A stretch of DNA of 64,000 bases from a virus, in IMG/VR virus record IMGVR_UViG_3300042863_002243, positions 62,001 through 126,000 of that record, one strand, 5' to 3'. Positions 54,471-63,231 of this stretch are shown here, one piece after another (the stretch's first letter is position 1; the number at the start of each line of letters is the position of its first letter). The notes beneath the pieces are model-generated. The model did no database searches. It had not been told where the DNA came from and worked only from the letters and a program-made list of their open reading frames with translations. The position numbers and the translations under genes were made by a program.

Positions 54471-55529
54471 ATGGAGAATTATTACAATATATTAGGTGTA
54501 CAAGAAAATTCTGATCAGAACTCGATAAAAAAAGCTTATCGTGAGATGGCTAAAAAATATCACCCGGATAAAAACAAAGAACCCAACGCTGAAGAAAAAT
54601 TTAAAAAAATAACCGAGGCATACGAAAATATTGGTGATCCAGCTAAAAGACAGGAATACGATAGGAAAAGAAGCTTTCAGAATCCTTTCTCTAGCGGATT
54701 TGATGATTTTAGTAGATTTAACACCAATTGGAATCACACAGATCCTTTTGCTGACCATTATTCTCATGGTAGGGGATTTACACCGGAAGCTCCTAAAGGT
54801 ACTTCATTAAATATAACACTTAAATTAGATTTACAAGATATACTTAAAGGTGTTGATAAGAGGATAAAAATCAAGAGAGATAAAAAATGTAATCCCTGTT
54901 CAGGAACTGGTTCGGAAAATGGTGCTTCTTTCCAGACATGTGGTACATGTAAAGGATCGGGATTTATAACAGTAAATAGAATAAATGGATTTGTTCAGAT
55001 GAATTCAGTTAGCACTTGCGGTTCATGTGGAGGTGTAGGTAAGGTAGTACTTGAAGTTTGTTTATATTGTTTAGGTAATGGACTAAAATCAGAGGAAGAT
55101 ATTATAGATGTCAACATACCTGCTGGAGCATCAGATGGTATGCAATTTGTTGTTTCTGGTAAAGGTAACGAGGGTAAAGGTAACGGTAAAAGCGGGGATC
55201 TTTATGTTAAGATTAAAGAAATACCTAATACTGAATTTATTAGAAAAGGAGTTGATCTTATCACTAGTAAACAAATAACTTTTATAGAAGCAATATTAGG
55301 AACTAATATAGATGTGGAAATGCCTGATGGAGAGAGTGTTAAAACAGTAGTATCTCCAGGAACTGTACCTGGTACAGTTCTAAGTTTTGCTCAGAAAGGA
55401 ATTCCTGTTTTAGGATATGGTGGTATTGGTAATTTTCTTGTTGAATTAAATATAAAAATCCCAGAAAATCTTACGGACGATCAGAAAAAATTCTTAGAAG
55501 AATTAAGACAAAACGAAATATTTAATTGA
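54471..55529 (+). CDS. dnaJ: DnaJ-type co-chaperone
   Basis: The 352-residue product is a full type I Hsp40. The J domain has K-K-Y-H-P-D-K-N (HPD motif) near residues 30-36. A Gly/Phe-rich part (NPFSSGFDDFSRF) follows, then four zinc motifs C-N-P-C-S-G-T-G, C-G-T-C-K-G-S-G, C-G-S-C-G-G-V-G and C-L-Y-C-L-G-N-G, and two substrate-binding barrels. It would recruit host DnaK for folding or complex remodelling. No DnaK or GrpE gene is in this window. It is followed by a membrane protein whose ATG overlaps the DnaJ stop by 4 bases. Confidence 0.96.
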   Translation: MENYYNILGVQENSDQNSIKKAYREMAKKYHPDKNKEPNAEEKFKKITEAYENIGDPAKRQEYDRKRSFQNPFSSGFDDFSRFNTNWNHTDPFADHYSHGRGFTPEAPKGTSLNITLKLDLQDILKGVDKRIKIKRDKKCNPCSGTGSENGASFQTCGTCKGSGFITVNRINGFVQMNSVSTCGSCGGVGKVVLEVCLYCLGNGLKSEEDIIDVNIPAGASDGMQFVVSGKGNEGKGNGKSGDLYVKIKEIPNTEFIRKGVDLITSKQITFIEAILGTNIDVEMPDGESVKTVVSPGTVPGTVLSFAQKGIPVLGYGGIGNFLVELNIKIPENLTDDQKKFLEELRQNEIFN

Positions 55530-55852
55530 TTATGACTTTTATATTTTATATACTTGGTGTTTGGGGACTTACACATATTCTAGTAGCTTCTAAAATTCTT
55601 GAGGGATTTAGAAATTGGTTATTAATAAACTCCCCTTTCTTTGGCGATATGCTTAATTGCTATCAATGTACTTCATTCTGGGCATCAATGATTTTATACT
55701 TCTTTTTTGATAATTTAAGGCTAGAAACTATAGATTTTATTATAAAAGGTTATAGAATAAGCCCCGATTTTTTATTGTATTCTTTTATTGGGTCTGGTAT
55801 AGTTTCTTTTATTGCTGTCATATTATCTCTATTGATAAAAAGATCCAAATAA
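55526..55852 (+). CDS. Membrane protein, DUF1360-like
   Basis: The 108-residue product has about three hydrophobic helices (residues 2-22, 49-64 and 83-104) and a conserved-looking N-C-Y-Q-C-T-S-F-W-A-S segment between the first two. That C-x-x-C-x-x-F-W pattern occurs in small phage and bacterial membrane proteins of the DUF1360 type. Its function is unknown; lysis or membrane alteration would be guesses. It overlaps dnaJ by 4 bases, implying coupled translation. A GGATATATAG box follows the gene directly. Confidence 0.6.
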   Translation: MIMTFIFYILGVWGLTHILVASKILEGFRNWLLINSPFFGDMLNCYQCTSFWASMILYFFFDNLRLETIDFIIKGYRISPDFLLYSFIGSGIVSFIAVILSLLIKRSK

Positions 55853-55854
55853 TT

Positions 55855-55864
55855 GGATATATAG
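55855..55864 (+). promoter_or_regulatory. GGATATATAG box, candidate late promoter
   Basis: The box ends 3 bases before the ATG at 55868. The short spacing recalls the boxes before the tagged genes at 36530 and 52512. Confidence 0.4.
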
Positions 55865-55867
55865 ATT

Positions 55868-57361
55868 ATGGACAAAAAATTATTTACGTTTAAACAATTT
55901 ATAAACGAGCAAGACGATGCAATACCATCGAGTGCAACTGGATCACCAGATACAGGAAAACCTGAGACTGAAAGAGAAGCAAAATCCAGAATTGCAACGG
56001 GTATAATCAAAGGTCTATTTGGTGAAAATGTTGGACTTACTGGAGGTGTGGATTCTTTTATAGACCAAACCAAGGAAGTTAAAGAATCTTTACCGTATAG
56101 AGGATGTGGTGCTAGCGAGCCTTATAAATTAGAGAAAAATCCTCTTTCTGTAATGACTATTAAAATACTTCTTAATTATCTTCAGGAAAAAAAAGTGGGA
56201 GATTATAGTAGAATTATAACAGAATTGAATGAGAAAAGAGCAGTAATAATAGGAATAAGAAATAAGCTTGAAATAAAGAAGGAGACATCAAATCAGGATA
56301 GATTCACGGATGCTCTTTATTTTATTCCTGGTAATGCTAAAGATGGATCTGATGTTGTGAGTGCCACTGGACCTACCGGACCTACTGGATCTACTGGACC
56401 TGCACCAGTTAAAGAAACACCTGTTAAAGATAAATCTGTATTTGATAGAATAAAGGACAAAAAGAATGAATCTATGGAAGATAGATTAAATTCTATTAAC
56501 TACGTGATTGAATCTGGTGTTTTTACTTTCGAAGAATATTATTCATTGAACGAAGAAAAGAATCAAATATTATCAATTCTAAACGAGGACGATGACGACA
56601 ATCCAAGTAGTTGGTTTGCCCCTGGTGCTTTTAAAAGAAGAATTGAAAAGGCTAAAAAAGATGCAGAGGATGCTAAAAACAAAAATAATCCTACGGGACC
56701 AATTGTACCAACTGGACCAACTGGACCAACTGGACCAATACCACCAGCAAGTCTTGGAGATAAAATAACTCCATATCAAATAACAACTGTACCTAGTTTA
56801 GCATACTACGGAAAGAAACCAATGAATCCTAAAGGTGTTGGTGTTAAACTTCCAGGAGATACCCTATACATTCTTAAAGAAAGCTCCTTAGGTAGTGGCA
56901 ATAAATATAAAATGATGGTAGAGGGTGAACCAATTAAAGTTGGAAGATACCCTATCGGAGTAACTAAATTTGAAAGTTACAAACCAGCTGAGGTTTACAC
57001 TGAATCTTGTGGAATGCAAATACACAGGTCGTCTACGAAAGGTGTTGGTATTTGTGTGGGACCTTGGTCAGCAGGATGTCAAGTATTTGCTGACAATCAA
57101 GAATGGCAGGATTTCATATCTAAAGCTGAGAAAGAACAGATGAATGCTACTAAATTTTATTACGCATTAATACAATTAGATGATATTCCAAAAGAGGTTA
57201 TGGACGATGCAATGAAAGGCCTTGTTTATCAAGGATCTGTAGATCTTGCTTCAACAAACCCTACTGGAAGTACTGGAAGTACTGGAACTACCGGATCTAC
57301 GGGAACTACAGGAGCTAATAAAAAAGCAAGAGTACTTACTAACTTCGATAATATCTCTTAA
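55868..57361 (+). CDS. Tagged L,D-transpeptidase-like protein with collagen-like linkers
   Basis: The 497-residue product begins MDKKLFTFKQFINEQDDA, a tag with I-N-E/Q. Residues about 50-160 are helical. G-P-T-G linkers follow at about 169-178 and 277-292, and a third, G-S-T-G-S-T-G, lies near 467-480. The region 300-440 resembles a YkuD/L,D-transpeptidase catalytic core: G-M-Q-I-H-R-S-S with His386, then W-S-A-G-C-Q-V-F with Cys404. Such enzymes act on peptidoglycan cross-links. A head-packaged wall-active enzyme could help genome entry, but a late lysis role is also possible. Confidence 0.65.
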   Translation: MDKKLFTFKQFINEQDDAIPSSATGSPDTGKPETEREAKSRIATGIIKGLFGENVGLTGGVDSFIDQTKEVKESLPYRGCGASEPYKLEKNPLSVMTIKILLNYLQEKKVGDYSRIITELNEKRAVIIGIRNKLEIKKETSNQDRFTDALYFIPGNAKDGSDVVSATGPTGPTGSTGPAPVKETPVKDKSVFDRIKDKKNESMEDRLNSINYVIESGVFTFEEYYSLNEEKNQILSILNEDDDDNPSSWFAPGAFKRRIEKAKKDAEDAKNKNNPTGPIVPTGPTGPTGPIPPASLGDKITPYQITTVPSLAYYGKKPMNPKGVGVKLPGDTLYILKESSLGSGNKYKMMVEGEPIKVGRYPIGVTKFESYKPAEVYTESCGMQIHRSSTKGVGICVGPWSAGCQVFADNQEWQDFISKAEKEQMNATKFYYALIQLDDIPKEVMDDAMKGLVYQGSVDLASTNPTGSTGSTGTTGSTGTTGANKKARVLTNFDNIS

Positions 57362-57371
57362 TAGAAACTTT

Positions 57372-57424
57372 ATTCTATTCCACTGATAAAATAATAAAAT
57401 AATTTATTTAGTGGAGAATAGAAT
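57372..57424 (+). promoter_or_regulatory. Hairpin sequestering the GTG start of the topoisomerase gene
   Basis: ATTCTATTCCACT (57372-57384) pairs with AGTGGAGAATAGAAT (57410-57424): 13 base pairs with a 2-base bulge, around a 25-base AT-rich loop. The GTG start at 57411 lies in the right arm, so folding would hide the initiation site. This is a candidate translational control element. Confidence 0.55.
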
Positions 57425-58820
57425 AACGATCTCGGATCAAATCAATGTTGACTATAGAAAGTATGCCTTGTATGTTATACAGAGTAGAGGTATACCTAAT
57501 TTTTATGATGCTTTAACTCCTGTTCAGAGACTAATTCTACAGAATTCTCCCAGTATTTTTAAGAAGACTGTTGGTGTAATTGGTGAGGTTTTTAGTACTG
57601 GCCTTTATCATCATGGGGATTCTTCAATGGCTCAGGCCATATCAAAATTAGCTAGACCATTTTCGTGTGCAGAACAGATACTATTAGGTGATGGATTCTT
57701 CGGAACCCCTGTTAATCCTTCACCATCTGCTCCAAGATATACGCAAGTAAAAATTTCTAGTAAGTACAAAGAAATAATTGAAAAGTATAAAGATCTAAAT
57801 GTACCTAATGAAGAAGGCGGGTATGATTGGATACATGTTGATTACCCTATTGGTTTATCAACTCACATTGTAGGTATTGCAGTAGGATATAAATCTAATA
57901 TATTACCAAGAAAACCTGATGATGTTGTTGCATATTTAGAAGGCAACAGAACAAAGAAGCTAAAGCCTTATTTTAAAGGATTTAAAGGAAATGTATCTAA
58001 AATGGATGGACTTAAATCCTCATGGCTTATTGAAGGAGACGTTGAGATCGACTTAGCTACAAGGACTTTTAAAATCAATTCAATATCTCCATTACAAAGA
58101 TATGAATCATTTTTTATAAGACTCAATTCTTTATTAGAAAGAAAAGGCCTAAATTATAAAATGGATAATTTTTCCACTGATAATGTTAAGATAAGTATCA
58201 AATTCAGATGTACAGATCAGGAATTTAAAGATATGTCAGTCCTTTTAGCAAAAGAAACTAAGCAAATTGTCACAGAAAATATTGTATTTGTTAGAGATGG
58301 AAATGTTTTAGAGTATGATTTTATAGAGGATTACTTAGATGAATTTATTTTACAGAAAGAAAAAACAATACTTAAAAGATATGAAAGAGATCTTGTGTAT
58401 CTTAATGATGAACTAGAATATCTTGAAGCAAAATTAAAATTCCTATTGTTCATGTCTGATAAGAAAAGGGCATCTGACGAAGTTATGGGATTTTTATCTA
58501 AGTATAGAAGAGAAATATCAAGGAGATTAGAATCAATATCATTGATTAAATTGAATAAGGAGGAAATTATTAAGACTTCTGTGGAAATTAATTCAATAAA
58601 GGATGATATAAAGAATAAGAATCAAGAGATTAAAGATCAGAAAATTAAACTTAAATTAGCTGAAAAATTAAATTCGACTTTATCTAAAAAGAGTTCTAAA
58701 GCAACTTCATTACTAGGAGAAGTTAAGGAGGAATTTCACGAAGGTATAAGATTTTTTGATCCTGAAGATGATATAGAAGAACAAGAAGAAGAAACAAAAT
58801 TAAATATAGAAAATGACTAA
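57411..58820 (+). CDS. 52: Type II topoisomerase DNA-cleavage subunit, gp52-like
   Basis: The 469-residue product starts with GTG and has the T4 gp52/ParC breakage-reunion layout: Y-V-I-Q-S-R-G-I-P-N-F-Y-D-A-L-T-P-V-Q-R, H-H-G-D-S-S-M, and S-A-P-R-Y-T with Tyr110 as the catalytic residue. The C-terminal third is a long coiled coil with acidic end. T4 gp52 is 442 residues. It acts with the gp39-like subunit (50712), 5 kb upstream. The start codon is enclosed in a hairpin. Its 3' end overlaps the next gene by 8 bases, which may couple its expression to the clamp-like gene. Confidence 0.92.
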   Translation: MENRITISDQINVDYRKYALYVIQSRGIPNFYDALTPVQRLILQNSPSIFKKTVGVIGEVFSTGLYHHGDSSMAQAISKLARPFSCAEQILLGDGFFGTPVNPSPSAPRYTQVKISSKYKEIIEKYKDLNVPNEEGGYDWIHVDYPIGLSTHIVGIAVGYKSNILPRKPDDVVAYLEGNRTKKLKPYFKGFKGNVSKMDGLKSSWLIEGDVEIDLATRTFKINSISPLQRYESFFIRLNSLLERKGLNYKMDNFSTDNVKISIKFRCTDQEFKDMSVLLAKETKQIVTENIVFVRDGNVLEYDFIEDYLDEFILQKEKTILKRYERDLVYLNDELEYLEAKLKFLLFMSDKKRASDEVMGFLSKYRREISRRLESISLIKLNKEEIIKTSVEINSIKDDIKNKNQEIKDQKIKLKLAEKLNSTLSKKSSKATSLLGEVKEEFHEGIRFFDPEDDIEEQEEETKLNIEND

Positions 58821-59580
58821 GAAAAATCAAATTTGGAATTTTAGAATCTCTAACCCTAATAATTTTATTGCTTTCCTTAAGAAGCTAAAACTTGTAGACA
58901 AGAGTGTACCTTTAGAAATTGAGGGAAGTAATTTATTTGCAAAAGTTAGAACACCTGATAAATCAGTAATTAAATTTGTAAGTGTAGATGTTAACGATAT
59001 TCTTGAAGGCGATTTTCCTTCCACAAGATTAAAGATCGGAATTCTGGAAATAGGTAAATTGATTGATGTTTTTAAATACTTTGGACCAGAGGAAGAACTA
59101 AATCTTATAATAGATTCACAAGAATATGAAGGCGGATTAATAGCTACTGGTCTTAAATTCTCGTCTTCTTCATTAAACATTTTTATTAAATGTGCAGATA
59201 TTAGTTTACTTGCATATATTGATGATAATATACAAAGACAGATTCATTCCACCGAAGGATCGGAAGTTAATTTTGAAATCACAAGAGAGAACTTCCAAAA
59301 GGTAGCTTCTTTAACTGGAATAGAAACGAACTCTGAAGAACTTCTTAATTTTGATATTGAAGAAAATGGGGTTATCATTAGAGGAAATTCATTCCAATAT
59401 AATTTAATTAAAGGTAGAACTGCAAACGGATTTGAAAGTCCTAGCGTATATACAATCTATAAAAATCAATTCTCTTATATCGACCAAGAAGCATCAGAGA
59501 TTCACTTTCACGAAAATAGAATCTTAGTAAAGTCAATTGAGTCAGATTCAATAATTGCAATAGGTTTAGTAGAGGTATAA
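58813..59580 (+). CDS. Putative sliding clamp (gp45-like)
   Basis: The 255-residue product has the size (T4 gp45 is 228 aa) and strand-rich pattern of a DNA clamp: IWNFRISNPNNFIAFLKKL, L-F-A-K-V-R-T-P-D-K-S-V-I-K-F, and repeated I-L-E-I-G and V-N-F-E-I-T strand-helix units in two halves. No unique motif defines clamps by eye. Its position, overlapping the gp52-like gene and 1 base before the polymerase C-terminal half, is the main support. In T4, gene 45 is likewise upstream of 43. Alternative: another replisome beta protein. Confidence 0.5.
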   Translation: MTKKNQIWNFRISNPNNFIAFLKKLKLVDKSVPLEIEGSNLFAKVRTPDKSVIKFVSVDVNDILEGDFPSTRLKIGILEIGKLIDVFKYFGPEEELNLIIDSQEYEGGLIATGLKFSSSSLNIFIKCADISLLAYIDDNIQRQIHSTEGSEVNFEITRENFQKVASLTGIETNSEELLNFDIEENGVIIRGNSFQYNLIKGRTANGFESPSVYTIYKNQFSYIDQEASEIHFHENRILVKSIESDSIIAIGLVEV

Positions 59581-59581
59581 T

Positions 59582-60757
59582 ATGGAAGAAATAGATTACA
59601 TGTCAATGAGCTTAGAAGAGCTCAATCAAAAACTTTCGGAGTATCAAAAAAAATCTTCGGATTTCTATAATACTGAACAAGGTATTAAGCTAACACTTAA
59701 CAGTATATACGGAGCGACTGGGAATCAGTATTTTGCTTTGTTCAATACAGATGTTGCAGAGAGTGTTACATTACAAGGCCAGGACATTTGGAAATTTGCT
59801 GAGAAGATAATAAACAGGTATTTCAATGATATGTGGCATCTTGATACGGAGCTTCACGAAAAAATGGGAGTTCGTAATGTCAGAAAAATAACATTAGACT
59901 TTATTATATACGGAGATACAGATTCCAATTATATCAATCTAGGAGCTGTTATGGATTCTTGTGAATTTGATTCAGATCTAGAACCATTTGAATTTGTAAA
60001 AAGACTTAATGAATTTAGACTTAAAGAATACATTAAGAAATGCTATGACATCTATTCTGAAAAATGGGGCACAGATAACTATCAGGATTTTGAGCTAGAG
60101 AGTTTATCATATGCTGGTATATTCTTGGGTAAAAAGAAATATGTATTACATATAGCTTGGCAGGATCCTAATAAGGATTTATTTCCTAGGCTTTCTAAAG
60201 TTAAATCGACTGGTATCGAATTAGCTCAAGGTGGTACTGCTCCTTTCGCTAGAGAGAAACTTACGTTCTTATTACAGCATATTTTCGAGAAAGGTAAAGC
60301 TTTTGATATTAGAGAATTTGTAAAGATCCTTAAGAATATAAAATCGGAATTTAAGGTACAAAGCCCAGATCAAATATCTGTAGGAACTTCTGTTAATAAT
60401 ATAGAGAAATTCATTGTAAACGACACAACAAAATTCGAAGTTGCAAAAGGATGTCCAATGCACGTAAGAGCAGCAGGATATCACAACTATCTTCTTAATA
60501 ATTCCAAGCATAAAGTTAAATACAGCTTAATCAGATCATCTGAGAAGATTAAGTACTATTATGTTAAGGTAAACAACGAGAGAGAGAATAATGTATTTGG
60601 ATATCTTAACGGAGCTTATCCCTATGAGCTAGCTCCCCCCGTAGATTTTGACGAACAATTCAATCGAGTAATTTTAGATCCAATAAATAGATTCATTGAA
60701 GCTATGGGATACTCTCCTTTATCACCCAACCTACTTCTTGTAAGAGCTTTGTTTTAA
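59582..60757 (+). CDS. 43B: Family B DNA polymerase, C-terminal half (motifs B and C), gp43-like
   Basis: The 391-residue product starts at a fingers-type helix (SLEELNQKLSEYQKK), then has motif B in T-L-N-S-I-Y-G-A-T-G-N (Asn40), motif C Y-G-D-T-D-S (Asp112 and Asp114) and the K-K-K-Y-V motif (FLGKKKYVLHIAW). It continues through a thumb-like region to the end. It lacks exonuclease motifs and motif A, which are in the protein at 39825. The start is 1 base after the clamp-like stop. No intein is seen. The two chains together equal a T4 gp43-sized polymerase, as in the known split gp43 of some Aeromonas phages, but here about 18 kb apart. Confidence 0.93.
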   Translation: MEEIDYMSMSLEELNQKLSEYQKKSSDFYNTEQGIKLTLNSIYGATGNQYFALFNTDVAESVTLQGQDIWKFAEKIINRYFNDMWHLDTELHEKMGVRNVRKITLDFIIYGDTDSNYINLGAVMDSCEFDSDLEPFEFVKRLNEFRLKEYIKKCYDIYSEKWGTDNYQDFELESLSYAGIFLGKKKYVLHIAWQDPNKDLFPRLSKVKSTGIELAQGGTAPFAREKLTFLLQHIFEKGKAFDIREFVKILKNIKSEFKVQSPDQISVGTSVNNIEKFIVNDTTKFEVAKGCPMHVRAAGYHNYLLNNSKHKVKYSLIRSSEKIKYYYVKVNNERENNVFGYLNGAYPYELAPPVDFDEQFNRVILDPINRFIEAMGYSPLSPNLLLVRALF

Positions 60758-60768
60758 TTTATTTTTTT

Positions 60769-60780
60769 GGATATATAAAA
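60769..60780 (+). promoter_or_regulatory. GGATATATAAAA box, candidate late promoter
   Basis: The box lies 18 bases before the ATG of the second MoxR gene, after a T-run, and equals the box at 28899. Confidence 0.5.
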
Positions 60781-60797
60781 GGATCTAAAAAAATTAA

Positions 60798-62297
60798 ATG
60801 AAAAATAGTAGAATAAAAAACTTCAATGATTTTGTTAATGAATCTTACAATCCGGAGCTTAACGAAGGTTTCTTTTCCAGTATAGCTAATCTTATAAAAA
60901 AAGTTGGTGGCTGGGCAGGAGAAATGATCAAAGCAATAGGACAGGGTTTAATTAAACCAATACCTTCTGGACCAATGAAAGGTATGCCTGTAGCAATGTT
61001 ATTCTTACCTGAAAATGGGCCTATCTATCAGCAAATGTTGAAATATCAGCAAGGGATTAATCCTATAATGGAAGCAAGAATACCTTTAGAATACACAGGT
61101 GAAGACCAGAGTGTTAGAAACATTTCAGCTGAGCAATTAAAGAATGACGTAGTTAAATTATATAGGAGTAAAGACAGAGGGGGAAGAGCTAAACCCATCT
61201 TTATTTATGGAGCACCTGGTATTGGTAAGACTGAAATAGTCGGACAAGCAGCAGATGAGCTTGGTGTACCTGTTATGAAGTTGGATCTTCAATTTATGAA
61301 TCCGGAAGATTTCTTAGGAATACCTAGTAGACATGATATAACTCCTGTTGAGGTCGAAGACGGTAAAGTTACTAATTTTGGTAAAGGATTCACTAGAGCA
61401 AATCCCCCTGCATTATTACCACCAGATAATGGTAAAGATAATAGAGGTGGTATCATATTTATGGATGAGATGAACAGAGCTAATAAAGCAGTTCTAAACT
61501 CTATCATGCAATTCGTACAAAAAGGAGAAGTTGGGCCTTACAAATTACCAGACAAATGGGTTATTGTTGCAGCGGGTAACAGACCAGAAGAAGCGGAAGG
61601 CGTAGCAGATTTTGACTTTGCACTTGCTGACCGTTTCACTATTAAGAACTATGTTCCTACAATTGAAGGATATGCTTCATGGGCAGATAAGAACGAAAAA
61701 ATTCTGCCTGAACTTGTAACATTCTTAACATTTAATCAGGAGTATTTCCACAATTTAGATGCTGATAAAAAATCATTAAACTACCCAACACCTAGATCCT
61801 GGACAGATGGAGCTTTAATTCTTCATGATGAGATAACAGATCAAAGAGTTAATACTTGGAGAGATATACCTAGAGAAGAAATTCTTAACATTTTCTATGA
61901 TCAAGTTGGGCCTCAAGCAGCTGGTAAATTTGTTGCTTATCTTGATATACTTAGAAAAGTTAGTGATACAGAGATGGATAATATGATTAACAATCCTGCA
62001 TCTGCTAAGATGGTTGCTGAAGCACAAGCACCAGGAGGTAAAAGTATCCTTTATGGGCTTATTGAAATGGTGATGAAAAGAGTAGATTCTTATTCTCCGC
62101 AAAGTCTTTATAATGTAATGGAGTACTTTAATAGATATAACGAATTAGAACCTCTTAGCTGGCTGTATAAAGATATTCTAGTAAGATACCCAGATTTTAG
62201 ATTTGGAGGTTCATCATCTACACCAGAAGATGAATTAAAACACAAAGCAGCTTTACTAGTAACTGGAGGAGCTAAAAGTAAAGGACTTCAACAATGA
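60798..62297 (+). CDS. MoxR-family AAA+ ATPase, copy 2, capsid-targeting-like tag
   Basis: The 499-residue product begins MKNSRIKNFNDFVNESYN and continues with L-N-E-G-F-F-S-S-I, parallel to copy 1 (34648). Walker A is GAPGIGKT at 138-145, Walker B is I-I-F-M-D-E-M-N-R with Asp223-Glu224, and a sensor A-A-G-N-R-P is present. The paralogues also share S-G-P-M-K-G-M-P near residue 55. Its TGA overlaps the ATG of the metallopeptidase-like gene (ATGA). The gene order here is MoxR-metallopeptidase-VWA, whereas copy 1 has metallopeptidase-VWA-MoxR. Substrate is unknown. Confidence 0.88.
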   Translation: MKNSRIKNFNDFVNESYNPELNEGFFSSIANLIKKVGGWAGEMIKAIGQGLIKPIPSGPMKGMPVAMLFLPENGPIYQQMLKYQQGINPIMEARIPLEYTGEDQSVRNISAEQLKNDVVKLYRSKDRGGRAKPIFIYGAPGIGKTEIVGQAADELGVPVMKLDLQFMNPEDFLGIPSRHDITPVEVEDGKVTNFGKGFTRANPPALLPPDNGKDNRGGIIFMDEMNRANKAVLNSIMQFVQKGEVGPYKLPDKWVIVAAGNRPEEAEGVADFDFALADRFTIKNYVPTIEGYASWADKNEKILPELVTFLTFNQEYFHNLDADKKSLNYPTPRSWTDGALILHDEITDQRVNTWRDIPREEILNIFYDQVGPQAAGKFVAYLDILRKVSDTEMDNMINNPASAKMVAEAQAPGGKSILYGLIEMVMKRVDSYSPQSLYNVMEYFNRYNELEPLSWLYKDILVRYPDFRFGGSSSTPEDELKHKAALLVTGGAKSKGLQQ

Positions 62298-63226
62298 TAA
62301 GAAAATTAAACGAGAATAAATATAAAACTGGCAAGATAATTACTAGTTTTTCTAATTATGTAAGGTTTATAAATGAATCCTATTCTTTTGATCCTGAAGA
62401 GGTTAATAGGAAAATTAAAAGAGTAATTCTATGGATAAACATCAATCAAGGATTCTACGGTGAATTACTAAGCCACGTAAATATATTCGGATCATCTAAT
62501 ATTGATCCTAAGACTATGTGCACAAACGGTAGGGATATTATATTCCATCCCGAATTTGTAATGAATCAGACAGAAGCAGCATTAAGGTTTGTTCTATGTC
62601 ACGAAATTCTTCATTGTATAGGAGATCATGGTAAAAGAAGAGAAAATAGGAATCCCCAAGGATGGAATATAGCTTGCGATTATGCTATAAATCCTCTACT
62701 CCAGGGAGAGACAGGATTCGAATGGCCAGTATCAGAGGACGGATCTAGAGCAGGTTTATATGATGCTAGATTTGAAGGAATGAGAGCGGAAGATATTTAT
62801 CAACAATTAGAAGATGAAGGTGCTCTTAATAAACTTATTAATGATCCTAATGTTAAAAAACAAACAGATACTGGTAGGGTAGAAGACGAGGATAAAGAAC
62901 AACCAGAGCCTGACTCTGATCTGGTTATACAAGAAGGTGATTTCCCTCAAGAGGATGAACCTGGAGATGAGCCTGGTGATGAGCCCGGAGATGAACCTGG
63001 TGATGAACCTGGAGAACCTGGTGACGAGCCTGGAGAACCTGGTGACGAGCCTGGAGAACCTGGTGATGAGCCTGGAGAACCTGGTGATGAGCCTGGAGAA
63101 CCTGGTGATGAGCCTGGAGATAATAAAAAACAATTACCTAGAGTTGGACAGAAAGTTATAACAAAAGAAGGAAAAGAAGGAACTATAACCAAAGTTTATC
63201 CTAATGGGGATATAGAAATTAGTTAA
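62294..63226 (+). CDS. DUF2201-type HExxH metallopeptidase-like protein, copy 2, tagged
   Basis: The 310-residue product carries the tag at residues 16-30 (ITSFSNYVRFINES, with I-N-E/S) behind a short Lys/Asn-rich extension. Zinc motif H-E-I-L-H-C-I-G-D-H lies at 103-112, then W-N-I-A-C-D-Y-A-I-N-P-L-L, matching copy 1. A long P-G-D-E-type linker (about 221-276) replaces the proline run of copy 1 and leads to the same kind of small C-terminal beta domain (VGQKVITKEGKEGTITKV). It overlaps MoxR copy 2 and is followed 5 bases later by the VWA gene. Peptidase activity is inferred from HExxH only. Confidence 0.75.
   Translation: MIRKLNENKYKTGKIITSFSNYVRFINESYSFDPEEVNRKIKRVILWININQGFYGELLSHVNIFGSSNIDPKTMCTNGRDIIFHPEFVMNQTEAALRFVLCHEILHCIGDHGKRRENRNPQGWNIACDYAINPLLQGETGFEWPVSEDGSRAGLYDARFEGMRAEDIYQQLEDEGALNKLINDPNVKKQTDTGRVEDEDKEQPEPDSDLVIQEGDFPQEDEPGDEPGDEPGDEPGDEPGEPGDEPGEPGDEPGEPGDEPGEPGDEPGEPGDEPGDNKKQLPRVGQKVITKEGKEGTITKVYPNGDIEIS
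62954..63120 (+). repeat. Tandem repeat encoding a PGDE linker
   Basis: A GATGAGCCTGGAGAACCTGG-like unit of 12 or 18 bases repeats about 10 times inside the metallopeptidase copy 2 gene. It encodes an acidic Pro/Gly linker. Open frames on the reverse strand over this array are artefacts of the repeat. Confidence 0.9.
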
Positions 63227-63231
63227 ATTAT

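Noticed and set aside
62807-63192. Open frames on both strands over the P-G-D-E repeat
   Set aside because: They are shadows of the tandem repeat inside the metallopeptidase copy 2 gene.
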